The notes beneath the pieces are model-generated. The model had not been told where the DNA came from. It ran no database searches and saw only the letters and a program-made list of their open reading frames with translations. A stretch of 39,361 bases of DNA from Porogramme epimiltina (taxonomy: Eukaryota; Basidiomycota; Agaricomycetes; Polyporales; Polyporaceae), in assembly GCA_900155495.1 (NCBI GenBank), contig FTLJ01000772.1:1-39361 (forward strand). The letters are read 5' to 3'. The stretch's first letter is position 1, and each line of letters opens with the position of its first letter. Made by a program: the position numbers and the translations under genes. This document shows positions 21,659 through 32,144 of the stretch, piece after piece.

Positions 21659-22998
21659 GATGCTGTTACGGAGATGTATCAGCATTGCAAGCGTAACAAT
21701 CTTCGAGAAGTTTGGGCATACCTTTGGAGTTCTTGGTATCGTCGTTCGCGGTGGCATCTCTGGGCTCGTGCTGAAAATTCCAAGGCTATACCGCGGAAGC
21801 GGACAACAATGATGGTAGAAGCACTGTGGCGGAACCTCAAGCGTCTCAACCTCTATATGTTCAATCGCCCACGCGTCGACCTCGTGGTTCACACAATCGT
21901 TACCCACACAATTCCCGCATATCGCCAATCGCTCTCCGAGATCATTGAATCATCTCGCCCCGGTCGTGCTCAGCTCCCTTCTCACTTTCAAGCTGCGTTC
22001 AAAAGAGCTTGGAACCGCTTAGAGAAGGTCTCCATCAACGGCACATACAACACAGATATCTCCAGATTCACTTGCGACTGCGGCGCACAGAAGTATCACG
22101 CCTACGTTCTTTGCAAACACCTTGTTCAGGCTACTCCAAGCCCCATCCCAGCCTCGTGGTGGACTACAGTTCATCGTTCGCATACACCACCATTCTACAT
22201 GCTTCCTACGGCTCCCCCTTCGACTCCCGAGTCTCCCCCTTCAACACCCTCAAAGCCTTCTGCCCCTGTACACGGATCCTCCAATGCGCCGATCACAATC
22301 GACTCCGACTCAGATGGAGAGGTCCCAATTCCGTCTGCAAGCCCCATGATGAGATCATCCTCACCGGTACGCTCTACCCTGTCTCCCATGCTGTCACTCC
22401 CTCAGCACTCCATCTTGTCGTGCCTTGCACCCTCCTTCATGCTCCGATTTTCCCTATCCCTTTGTCTGTTCCCATCTTCTCTCTTGCTCATCTGACTTAC
22501 CCATCCTTCGCACACTGAGCGCTTACAAGTGGCTGACTACTTTGATAGCTCCTTTCGTCACCGGACAAGGCGCCCCCAACAGGACGGGATGGGTTGTTGC
22601 GAACTAGTGCGGGCGGTGGCGGAGGCTTTGAGGTGAGAATCGCACTCGATTTTCTATCACACAGTCATCTGACTAATGGTATACATATATAGCTTGACGA
22701 CGAAGAAGAGACGAATTTCGATGAAACAGAGCGACGGCTCTCTCGTGCTCTGGAAATATTCAGAGAGCAACGTCGCATCAACCCGAATCCACGCTTCTTG
22801 AAGAACGCGACGAAAGCAATGCAGGGAACACTACAGTGGGTGCAGGACGTTGAGGAGATGGAGAATGCCCGTGTGATGCCTAAGACAAATGCACGCGGGC
22901 GTGCAGGGCGCTCAGCAGCGAATGTTATTGGGTACGTGCACCCGCAGCCTAGCGAGCGCCGCTCCCCAAGTGCAGGTGGAAGCGCACCTGTGATGTAG

Positions 22999-23454
22999 TA
23001 GACTTGAATAGGCTTAGGTGGGCAGCGTGCACATACGGTATAGGCAATGGTATAGAAAGGGGCTATGCAGTGGGTCGAGGAGGGAGCATAGGTACATCGG
23101 AATGTCCAGCAATCTGGCCACTGCACTCGCCGGAAGAGATTGACCGCTTCGATGGCGTACAGATGAGGGGTTTGTGTGACACATTGAGCCTTAGTATCCT
23201 TAACTCGAGTCTCAAGGTCGGCAGCAAGGACCATTCTGAGCTTGATCATTGATGAGGGCTGTCTCCAGGACTGTGTCGATCTTGTACTTGTGACTCACAC
23301 AGGCGATAGCAGCGACTCAGCTCAGAGTAGGAAAGTCGGTTAGAGGTCGGGGGGTAGCAAAGGACCTGCGGACACGGAGTCTCTGCGCGAACAAGTAGAT
23401 GGGCGCCTATTTCGCTTGGTCATCGGCGGGCAGAAAAGTTGCTGTACATGGTAG
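22999..23454 (+). other. Right arm of the MULE
   Basis: About 450 bases between the transposase stop codon and the right inverted repeat. It would contain the 3' untranslated region of the transposase gene. No separate gene is supported. Confidence 0.55.
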
Positions 23455-23699
23455 TAACATGTCGTGCAGTACATCAAAAGTGGTTCAAATGGTTCGTTTA
23501 TGATATTTATACTGCTTTAATACTTGTTCTATCCTTAGTTCGTTAAGCGGAAGGTGCAATCACGCGCGCGAGCATGTAGTACCCTGCCCCCGCGCACAAG
23601 TCCAGCAAGCGCCGGGAGGCCCAGTTTAGACGCGTCATCACTGCAGCCACATCGGAGTTTGAATACCCCAACAAAACCGGTGGTCCATTAACCTCAAGT
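23455..23699 (-). repeat. Right terminal inverted repeat of the MULE
   Basis: Reverse complement of the left repeat, with identical outer 57 bases and inner end, and a shorter middle. It is directly followed by the right target-site duplication. Confidence 0.92.
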
Positions 23700-23709
23700 A
23701 GGTGATATC
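23700..23709. repeat. Right target-site duplication of the MULE
   Basis: AGGTGATATC, identical to 14959-14968. Confidence 0.93.
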
Positions 23710-23840
23710 TTCCAACAAGCTGCGAACGAGCACCCTGTGGTGAGTGCATATTCCATCGCCATCGCCCCTGTGCTTTATCTGTGTAGGCCACAAGCATATC
23801 CATCCCTTGTACTCCTACTTTATATCCCATCCAAGCACCA

Positions 23841-24526
23841 ATATGGCCCCGCCAAACGCGAAATCATCCGTTAACCTTTGCCTTGCGCAGATCCTCACGT
23901 ATGAGCAGCTTGCTTGCGACCCAAAACACAAACTCTCCTCCCTCGCTCTCCACGCTGTACGCGATGCGTAGTGCTGACGGTCTAGGTAAGGGATGTGGTG
24001 GGACTATGGAAGAATTGGTAGCCGTAGAAACACCGGGCAGCACTGCGCATAAGGAGTACAGTCATTCGTGGTACATCCCTTACCTTTCCATTTCCATTGT
24101 GTGCCTGATCTTTCCCTCGTACACTTCGAATACCTCTTGTGCAGGATTTCTGTCCTTAGTGCGCTCATCTCCAAGCCACTCTTCGATGTTACCGCGCACG
24201 ACTGCGGTCGGTGTTGCTATGTTCTGTGGGCCGACGAACACAGTATCTCCGTACGCCTTGTCTATCTAGGCTCAGCAAACCCCTACTTTTTGCAAACTCG
24301 GCTTTGCAGTCATTCCCAAGTTGCGGTGATACAAAACTCGACCTCATCTTCGGTGCCCTGCATACCCCCGAACACCGCCGCGCCTCCCACCATGACCTCT
24401 AAGACAACGCCGCCCTTCGCTGCTCTTTTGATTCTTCGCGAAGATCCTAGCGAGTCTGGTGACCCGTGTACGCCGAGGCAGGTCGAGGAGATGCTGCATA
24501 AAGCCATGCGTGGAACTTGGTTATGA
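23841..24526 (+). other. Possible uncharacterised gene next to the MULE insertion
   Basis: Reading-frame pieces with protein-like composition lie here: MAPPNAKSSVNLCLAQILTY from 23841, and a segment ending LILREDPSESGDPCTPRQVE before a stop at 24524-24526. A spliced model joining them could not be completed, and no family is recognised. If real, its start codon lies about 130 bases from the transposon end, so the insertion would have displaced its promoter. Confidence 0.25.
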
Positions 24527-24956
24527 TATTGGCTCGATTTTGTTATTTCTATATCACTGCGACAATTATATACTATCTTATTGCCTCATTCCGTGTCTGG
24601 ATATGCTGTCGGACCACAAGCCACAGGAAGTCTCATGGACGTCTCACTCCACCCTCGTGTGTGGCCCACGCGTGGCGCGTGGCGCATGTGTATAATTGTA
24701 TACAGCGCGGTTGTACAATTCACTATTACTAGGGTAAGCCTTCATGTGGTCTCGTCAAACAAGGACATGCGAGGTTAACTCTCATCTGCGGCAGGCAGAG
24801 AACCACTGGTCCGCTACCACACTCCCCTCCCACAAGGGCGGCGCTTCGTCCGGAGTGACCACAGTCGGACAACGCCATCCTTATAGTTGCAATTTCAGGT
24901 CGTCGAGGGCCCGTCTTCCACCATTCTACTCTTCCTCTAGACGACCGCCATCCAAG
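24527..24956. other. Upstream region of F-box-like gene A
   Basis: No reading frame is supported. This region probably holds the promoter and first untranslated exon of gene A, ending at the GTATCC donor at 24957. Confidence 0.4.
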
Positions 24957-25033
24957 GTATCCAAAACGGACATTCCATCAGTACGCTACCCCACATCTAC
25001 GAACATGTTCAATGGACTGACTGTGTCTGTTAG
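24957..25033 (+). other. Candidate intron abutting the start codon of F-box-like gene A
   Basis: AAG|GTATCC at the left and CTGTTAG at the right, directly before ATG at 25034, with CTGAC near the acceptor. The same arrangement, an AG touching the ATG, is seen in genes B and C. Confidence 0.55.
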
Positions 25034-26692
25034 ATGGCTGACCAAACGCCACTTTCGCTCACGTTCGACGCTCTCGAGCACATAATGGGGTTTGCAGACA
25101 ATCAAACTATCTCCACGATGATGAAGACGAACCATGATCTCCACTACGTCGGCGCGAAGTATCTCCTCGACACCGACTGTGTCCTCCTCGAAGACGATCG
25201 TGCCGTCATTTCCTGGATGGCGTTCATGGAAGCCAAGGGTCAATATCGCTACGTTTTTCTCCGTGGTCTTGAGTTCGGTATGGAGACTCTCCCGGAATCT
25301 GTCGCTCGAACTCTCGAACAGCATCTCGTCGCTCACAGCGCACTCTTGCGCATCACCCATCTTATTCTGCGCTACTCAGAACCTTTCTTTGAATCCAATC
25401 CTACTCTCGTAGGGGCTCTCGCGCGGACCTCGACGCTCAAACAACTAGAGATGACCTCGGCAGGACCACTCTCCTCAGAAGTCATTCGCTCAACCCAATC
25501 CAAGCTTAGCATGGCCAACTTGTCCATGGTCAGCCGGTGTTTTGACGGTTCCCACGGTTTAACCTCCCAGAAGCCAGAGGCGACGGGTGACCGGGACCCA
25601 ATCCGACTTCTCCGCAACTCCGCGAGTACACTGCAGGCGTTGCGTATTGACACAAGCTCATTCTGCTCCCGCTCCAGATGCTTCTCTGGCGAACTTGACG
25701 ACGTGTACCCGCACCTATACCGTCTCGAGCTACCAGACAGTGTCAACGGAGTTACCTTCTCGGCGTTATTAGCTCACGCCTATCCCAACCTGCGAGTCCT
25801 TCACCTCAAAACAAGACGACCGCGCTACTGGAAGTGTGATGAATACCGCGAGTCGAACATTCGGGAACAACGCACGTACGCTAAGTGGACAGAGCTAGAG
25901 GCCTTCAGGGGAGCTGTGGCAGACCTCTATTCTCTAGCGCCGCAGTGCCCTGTGAAGTCCCTCATTCTTATTCACATGCAGTATCATTACGCGGAACGGC
26001 AGCTCAGCATAGTTCTCCAAGACGCCAAGCCGCGCTTCTTGTCCTTGTGTGGCATGTATGATCGCCAGTTCACGGGGGTCTTTGTGGACACCATCCGTAG
26101 CCCATATGCGGCACAAATTGAGTGCCTGGAGTTCATGTTGCACTTAGCATTGATTCCAGACGTCTGGTGCGAGGAAAACCTGGTATGTGTCGCGTAGACC
26201 CCCTCAGACGTTTCGTATTAATTCACTGCCCACCTTTATTAGGCTGGATTCCTCGATGCTATACCCTCATTCCCATGCACGACCCTCGCGCTTGCCCTCA
26301 TCGTTACCGAGTCGCCACCCGATGACTATTCCCCCGACTCACCCCAACGGCAACAGCTACTTGGGGCGAGCGATATCGACCTTTCCGCGCTTGCCGCAAG
26401 CATTCTGGCCGCAGCGCCATCGCTACGAACCCTCGTCCTGGCAGTCTTTAGTGGTTTTGCGGGGCTTATCTCGGCGTTTCACTACGGGCCGGACTGGGAG
26501 GGGCCCCCGCTCTACACGCAGGAGATGACGAAGAAGGCCAGTTTGTCCCGCTGCTACTGGAGTTCCCAAGATACGAACCATGCTTTGCATGTGCGCTATC
26601 GCCCAGATTATGAGCCCGGGGTTTGCACATGTGATCTCCATACCCTTGAGCAGGACCTTACAGACAGATGCTTCTCACTCTGGTCTGCATAG
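25034..26692 (+). CDS. F-box-like protein A
   Basis: Basidiomycete F-box-like protein, expected to act as a substrate-recognition subunit of an SCF ubiquitin ligase; the target is unknown. Exons 25034-26182 and 26243-26692 (intron 60 bases, GTATGT...ATTAG) give 532 residues. The N-terminal F-box-like segment is at about residues 5-50 (LTFDALEHIMGFADNQTIST), followed by an LRR-like region in which leucines are spaced as in RLELPDSVNGVTFSALLAHA and YPNLRVLHLKT. The C-terminus after the intron starts AGFLDAIPSF and contains ALAASILAAAPSLRTLVLAV, matching genes B and C. These paralogues share the intron position after the motif A/T-M-L or its equivalent, NL here. The F-box itself is divergent, so Skp1 binding is inferred. 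Confidence 0.85.
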
Positions 26693-26946
26693 AGTATATC
26701 ATGCACTAGCAGGCTGTAGTAGGAAGCTAGAAGGACTGCTGAGACTGGGCTCATCGTTAGTCAATTCCTGTTACTTATAATAAGCAGATGGGTTTATACT
26801 CTGAATAACACATGTGCACGTGATTTGATTACCCTGCGGGTGCCGCCGTTCCGGATCTGTTTCCACTGGCATACCATGGCCACACCAAGTTAACCCATTC
26901 CTCGTGATCCCTGCCATTGCCCATTGTCCCTCTTCCTCAGACAGCC

Positions 26947-27908
26947 ATGACCCACGTACTCCGAGTCCCCCGCCTCGATCTGGCCTCCATTCTCGCACAA
27001 CAGAACCCACAGCTCGACCTCCGGCTCGACGCGTACGAAACCTCAACGCGCAATTTCCTCGCTGCAGTCGCGGCCTACACACAACGCGCGGTTGGCGAGA
27101 TCTCCGCGCGTAAAAGCGCGTTCGCGGTGCAGAAGAAGCGCGTCGCTGATAAGGCCCAGCTGCTTGACGCGGAAATCGCGCAGTGCAAAGTGCGCGAGAT
27201 TGAGCTAGCCTCCGGTGCGTCTTCCGTCTAGGCCGCGCTACGAGTGGCTCAGCGCGCAAGATTGAAGTGGACTGACAACGGTCGGGTGACCGTGCGCCTG
27301 TAGCGTTACAGAAGGAGCAAGAAGAACGGAAGGAGGCTGAGGCGGGTGTGGCTACGTTCCGTAGGGAGCTTGCATCCGTCAAGGAGAAGTGCGCGTCGCT
27401 GGACGTCGAGATCGAGCAGCACCGAGCGGCGACGAGCGTGCTTACGCGCGGTACGCTCCATATCTTCTCCAAACTAGCGCGAGTCTTACAGTGCTCTCGC
27501 GCCCTTTGAAGAGCGCAGACGCGAACAGGCTATCCTCGCCACTCACGCTTCGCGTACCCTGCCTGAGGTCGCTGCATACGAAGACCGACTCAAGTGCTGG
27601 ATCGAGGGCGTCGACAAAGACAAGATCCTCATCCGGTTTACGCATCTCGACCCCTCTGATCTCCACCGTGAGTTCAGCCTCGTCATCGACGTCTCGTCGT
27701 GGTCGTATAAAGGTGCGTGCCCATTGGCCGTCCCCTCCGTCTCATGCGCGCAGATGTTCCATTGCATCTATCTGCAGTTCCCACAACGACCCCATTCCTC
27801 CCCACCCTCCCATTCTTGCTCGACGGGCTGAATGAGTCGCGGGATCTCTACGCCTTTGTGCGACGAGTTCGAGAGGCGTTTCGGGAACTGGCATTGCAAG
27901 GACGGTGA
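26947..27908 (+). CDS. SPC25: Kinetochore protein Spc25
   Basis: Subunit of the Ndc80 complex, which links kinetochores to spindle microtubules; Spc25 pairs with Spc24 and faces the inner kinetochore. Exons 26947-27214, 27304-27450, 27512-27712 and 27754-27908 give 256 residues, close to the usual family length. The N-terminus (MTHVLRVPRLDLASIL) leads into a long coiled coil spanning roughly residues 25-140, rich in A, E, K, Q and R. The C-terminal globular domain (Spc25, PF08234) is recognisable from ILIRFTHLDPSDLHREFSLV, IDVSSWSYK and ESRDLYAFVRRVREAFREL. Intron 2 must end at an AAG acceptor (27451-27511) to keep the frame; the better-looking CTTACAG at 27491 would shift it. Intron 3 is only 41 bases. 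The next in-frame ATG upstream is at 26917. Confidence 0.88.
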
Positions 27909-28882
27909 TTGATGACAACGTTGGCTCGTACCCTATGATCTACTATACCCCATGACTGTTCATTTCGCCCTCGATTATTGATGTTGTAGTAGTAGTACAT
28001 TTAGTTGTATTCACTAGTTCTCTTTACACGGCGTGGAAGAATACACTTATGTGTCCTGTTGTACCATTCTTGTCGCAGCCCACAAGACAGTATGCAAAAC
28101 TTCTAAGCTTTACGATATAATATCCGTCACCATTGACATCCCTATATGAGCCTTGACTCTGCCTACTCCAGACTGTGCATGCGAAACAATACGTCTCACT
28201 ACAATGTGGGCCGTTTACGGCACCTTTCTCGCGCAACACACTTGGGGGCCGGTAAATCGTGACACGAACCTCGCAATTGGTTCCGACTCTTGAGCGGACG
28301 GCAGGCATTGAGAATGACTGTGAGGTACTGAAGGCGAATACATATAGTGTACAGTGATATGGGAAGTTGGGGCGTACAAAGAAGAGAGGCGACTTTGACG
28401 GCCGTGCAGGGAGAGAGAAAGCTAGTGAAGAAACAGTATACCATAGGGAGCAAGCAAGAAAACGTCATCGAGAAACGGACCGCGACAAGTGACGGAAGAA
28501 ACTGGTGTGCACTGTATAGATACTACAGCTGAAACCGAAACCACGACTGCACTTTCGAAAAGGATGCTATTCCTGGAGACAAACGCGTACGTCTATGACG
28601 GGATGGGCTGCGGGACCTCGATGCTGAGCCCGGAGCCGCCATCCCGCCGAAGACGCGCGTTTTCCATGCTCCCGTCCACAAGGGTCGTAAGACCCCTCCA
28701 CAGATGGTCTGACGCCAATCCAAAGCGGGCAGCACGCAACTTGCAGCTGGCCACTCAGAAATGGGACGCCGGACTGGAGGAGTACTACGTTCATTGTGCG
28801 CGCGAGCTGCAGGTCTGCTGGAGAAGCAGGGCAATGTTGTGAGTGGACGTCGTGACGGAAGTTGGAGGGCATACCAGAACGC
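27909..28882. other. Convergent intergenic region between SPC25 and C2H2 gene A
   Basis: Both flanking genes end here. Several short reading frames exist, the longest at 28489-28842 on the plus strand, but none is supported as a gene. The part at 28709-28823 is duplicated downstream of the other C2H2 gene. Confidence 0.45.
28709..28823. repeat. Duplicated 3' flank block, copy A
   Basis: Similar to 30857-30962 in the same orientation: both contain TCTGACRCCAATYYAAAG near the left end, then CCGGACTGG and CGAGAGCTGC or a close variant towards the right. It lies 60-174 bases beyond the stop codon of C2H2 gene A. Confidence 0.7.
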
Positions 28883-29640
28883 TTACGCGTGCCCTCCGTC
28901 ACTGCGGCAGGCCGCTGCACTCGCTTGTTCTTTGACGACTAGCCCAATCGAACTGCGAGGCGACCCGTATCCGGTGTGCATACTTTGAAAATGGCGTTGG
29001 CGGTCATGGTTCCTCGAGAAACTCTTCGAGCAGTCGGGGTGGCGGCAAGCGAATGGTTTTTCGCCAAGATGGACACCTTTTTCGTGTGTTACTAGATTGA
29101 ATGAACGAGGAAACGCTTAAAGGGTCATATGTCAGCGCAGGTAGTACGACGCCGTATAGGCCATTGACACGTACTCCGTGGGCAATAGCTGCACTGGAAG
29201 TTCTTAGTGGTGCCCGGCTTCTTCTTGGGACGCTTCGCCGCACGTGCCTTGCCAGATTTACCCTTAAGCCCATCGAGACATCCGTGCTGCCTTGTCTTGG
29301 GCTGAGAAGGAGGTAAGGGCGGCGCCATGGACGTGGAGGAGGAGGGTAGTGTAAGTTCATTCTCCTCTACGGCCTTTGTAGTTCCACGAGCTACCGCTGC
29401 CGCAGCGTTATCAGAACGCTGCGAATGCGGTAGCCCGGAGGCTCTATCGACAGATGGGGTAGTGACTAAAGGCCCCACGTTGACGATGGTGGACGAACGA
29501 TGAGTGCATTCGGAAGCACCGCTGATATGAAGGTCGATAAGGTAGAGTAGAGGGTTCAGAGTAGCGTCCAGGACGTGATCAAGGCAGTTGGTTGGCGCAC
29601 TGGGAGTTTCGACGCTATCAGGGTTGGTCACGGAGTCCAT
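28883..29640 (-). CDS. C2H2 zinc-finger protein A
   Basis: Probable sequence-specific DNA-binding protein of the nucleus. Exons 29640-29175 and 29115-28883 (59-base intron) give 232 residues. The start MDSVTNPDS is chosen because gene B begins MDSQTEPGS at the equivalent place; in-frame ATGs also occur further upstream. A low-complexity S/T/P-rich region is followed by a basic stretch (KARAAKRPKKKPG), a likely nuclear localisation signal. Two C2H2 fingers follow: CSYC-x12-H-x4-H (split by the intron after CSYCPR) and CRHPDC-x12-H-x4-H, joined by the linker HLGEKPFA, close to the classical TGEKP linker. The tail is short. The intron must end at an AAG acceptor to complete finger 1. Targets unknown. 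Confidence 0.82.
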
Positions 29641-31047
29641 GGCGTAGGAACCCTTCGGGACCACTTCACCCATACGGCCTTGACCAGTGGCTATCGTAGG
29701 CCCATACGTGGCAGCGAAGAAGTTCATCCTTGAGCGAGCGGGTGGGAGACAGGGGGCGAAAGTATTGGCAAGGCGTGCAAATAGGGCGAGGATGCGGTTG
29801 GAAGGACAGAGGAAGTGGGGATGTGCAAACGCGTCAATGTCAGGCAACGAAAGTAGTTAACAGTCTGCACAGACACCCCTGACGTCCTCGCCCGGCCCCG
29901 AGGACGTCTTCTCGTGTTCTGCGGGACCCCAGCTGACGATCTCGCCCTGCGTTCCCACCAGTCTGGCTGGAGGATGTCCAGACTTGGAAGTCGTAGGTGC
30001 CGATCATGCCAAAGGTACAAGTTGAGGAAGTGGATGTAGCAAGTCGAAGAGTGTTCCAACATTGAGGGCTGGGGATGAGCATTGAAAAATGGAAAGGTCC
30101 GACTGGAGAGCGAGAAGCATTGAGCGCCGAGAGCGCTGGTGAGGTCATCCAACTGAGGGCCGCGGACGGAGTTACATATTATACGGCAATGCGAGGCTTC
30201 GCCCCCCCCCCACACCTGGTCGACCACACGCGCTCTCATGATCGAGAGCTAGGGTAATGTGACGGGCCCGGAGCGACAGCAAGGCCCTCATCGCATTCAA
30301 AATCATATCCCTGAATCTCGCGGAGACCCCATCTGCCTACAAGGATAAGCCCTTGATGGAATACGGGGCACATTCGCCGCCCCTGTTCCTTATATCCAGA
30401 AGGTGTTGTATTGAGATAGGGTATGTGTACAAGCAGAAGAAATAATAAGAGTGTAACCCAGAAAGCACAAGTCATGTATCGTATAATAGCTATGAAATGT
30501 GCCCTGCAGAAAAGAGTACAGAGGAGAGAAGAGAAGACGCGAGGTTGGTACGAGACAACATCAGGATGGAGATTTTTCCATGTCACAAATGGCAAAGCAG
30601 TCCGAGACAGGAGGATAGAGTATGTGACTGTGAAAGATACAGCGGGATACATAGAACTGAAAACGAAAACCAAAATCCAAACCAAAGTAGAAGCCCCAAC
30701 CAGCTAGAGAGAGTTCAGAGTTCTTCGTCCACAAACAACGTGCATCTCCGGCAGGATATACTCCGTACATCGCACCCTAAGCCGTCATCCAGCCAGCACA
30801 AGACCATTCCCGAGCTCACGAGCATAAGAGGCGTAATACCCCACCGTCGATAGTCTGACACCAATTTAAAGCAACCAGCGTGCAAGACGCAGCTGGAGGC
30901 TCGAGGCGGGTGCCGGACTGGGAGGTATTACGCAAATTATGCACGAGAGCTGCGGACCTGTCCAAGCGTGTTAGCGACGTTGATCAAGGAAGGAGGGAGG
31001 GTGAGGGTTGAAAGGAAAGAGGCGCGTCAATGAGCACACACCGCGGA
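29641..31047. other. Intergenic region between the two C2H2 genes
   Basis: It includes the promoter of gene A and the 3' flank of gene B. A minus-strand frame at 29724-30239 and a plus-strand frame at 30497-30853 are open but have no recognisable motif. The block at 30857-30962 is duplicated at 28709-28823. Confidence 0.45.
30857..30962. repeat. Duplicated 3' flank block, copy B
   Basis: Counterpart of 28709-28823. It lies about 86-191 bases beyond the stop codon of C2H2 gene B, so the block has the same position relative to both zinc-finger genes. Confidence 0.7.
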
Positions 31048-32144
31048 CTATGATTGTGTCGTCGTCACCATATCCTTCATGGTCTTCTCGTCGATCAGTG
31101 GCACGCGGCGAGGGGACGGACGGTCGGTGTGCTCGCTTTGGAAGTGTCGACGAAGGTCGTGCTTCTTTCCGAAGGCCCTAGCGCAATGAGAAACCTCGCA
31201 AATGAAACGCCGCTCGCGACGATGTTTTGCTTTCACATGGTCACTGAGGTTGCTTTTGCGTGCAAAGACTACGAGCAGCACGCTTCAGCACAAACCCGAC
31301 GTCGAATTTATCAATGCCACGTACTCCGGTCGCACTCCTTGCACGGGAAGCGCGGGGTCGTATCCTGCTGAGGCCTGGGCCGCTTCGGCGCCCGCCCCTT
31401 ACGGGAAATCACCTTGTTGTCGTCGTCTCGAGAGGGATTAGTGACTGGAGGGCGCTTCTTCGCAGGGGCTGACTGGGTTGTGTCGGGCTGAGAGGGTGGT
31501 GAGGGCTGCGCTGGGACCGCGGAGGAAGACGCAGGGGCGTCTGTAGCCTCCTCCGCGCCCGGCGCCGGGCCACGGGCCCCCGCCGTCGCAGTGCCAAGCG
31601 AGCTCTGCGAAAGCGGATGCGCGTGAACGGCAAATAATGTGAATGGGGTCCACGAGTCAGGGGCGGAGTGGGGGTAACTAGACGGCATTGGCATGGGGTA
31701 CGCGAAGCCGAACGAAAAGTCGTTGAGGAGCCCGAATTGGATCTGGCTATCACTGGTGCCCTCAACGCGCGAAAGAGTGGGGCTGAATGAGGCACGGACG
31801 GGGGTGATGTCAGAATGCGGCGATTGTGGATCCGGGGAAGGAGATGAGAAGGCATCAGTGTGACTGGACGAGACGGGGGACGGTGCCGCTGCCGACGATG
31901 GCCCGCTGGTGAACATGAACGGGTAGCCGTCATTAGGGAAGACGTTGCGGAAGTCCGAGAGAGAGAATGGGTCGTATTGGACCCCATCGACTCCATCGGA
32001 ACAGAAGTTGTCGTTAGGAGGATCGGAAATCCCGGCGCTGTCGAGGCCGGTGGACGTCGCGGCAGCGGAAGGATTCCCCGGCATGTCGATCCATGCACCG
32101 TCTAAAGAGCTTGTTGAAGAGCCGGGCTCAGTCTGAGAGTCCAT
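31048..32144 (-). CDS. C2H2 zinc-finger protein B
   Basis: Paralogue of C2H2 protein A and probably a transcription factor. Exons 32144-31325 and 31268-31048 (56-base intron GTACGT...TCGTAG) give 346 residues. The N-terminal 260 residues are low in complexity and rich in S, P, T, A and D, as in activation domains, with several aromatic-acidic clusters such as YDPFSLSDF. A basic patch (RKGRAPKRPRP) precedes two fingers: CKEC-x12-H-x4-H, interrupted by the intron after CKECDR, and CEVSHC-x12-H-x4-H. The linker between fingers is RRERRFI, which differs from the classical TGEKP. The tail ends MKDMVTTTQS. Start MDSQTEPGS fits gene A; an in-frame ATG at 32240 would add 32 residues. The N-terminal region is much longer than in A. 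Confidence 0.87.

Larger units (their letters stand above)
16962..22998 (+). pseudogene. MULE transposase gene, split by a nested transposon
   Basis: Would catalyse cut-and-paste transposition of the surrounding element in the nucleus. Exons: 16962-17392, 17457-17760, 17824-18121, 18174-18577, 18628-19000, 19058-19418, then 21661-22366, 22549-22632 and 22693-22998. Phases agree throughout and give about 1,088 residues once the nested element at 19419-21658 and one GA copy are left out. Features: an N-terminal zinc-binding C6-x2-C9 ... C37-x2-C40 and a basic/acidic stretch; the MULE domain (PF10551) with Asp342 (AIDSTWNTN), Asp408 (LSDKDW) and the CFWH block at 429-432; a probable catalytic Glu777 in TTMMVEALW; and a SWIM finger FTCDCG...LCKHL (Cys862, Cys864, Cys875, His877). 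The C-terminal exon is charged and ends SAPVM. Without splicing-out of the insertion, translation would stop at 19456-19458, before the SWIM finger and the probable catalytic Glu. Confidence 0.9.
14969..23699 (+). mobile_element. Mutator-like DNA transposon (MULE), 8,731 bases
   Basis: The element is bounded by inverted repeats that both start ACTTGAGGTTAATGGACC when read inwards and by a perfect 10-base direct repeat, AGGTGATATC. Long inverted repeats and a duplication of 8-11 bases are the hallmarks of MULE elements. Inside is a plus-strand gene with a MULE transposase domain and a SWIM zinc finger at 16962-22998. The first 57 bases of the two ends are identical. The left arm carries further reading frames of unknown nature, and a second transposon is nested in the transposase gene. 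The element lies about 0.7 kb upstream of the oxidase start codon. As it stands it is probably unable to move by itself because its transposase is interrupted. Confidence 0.92.

Noticed and set aside
22665..23249. 194-codon minus-strand frame
   Set aside because: It is antisense to the last transposase exon and has no recognisable motif.
31409..32098. Long minus-strand frame in the C2H2 gene B region
   Set aside because: It is another frame of the same exon; the frame leading into the zinc fingers is the supported one.
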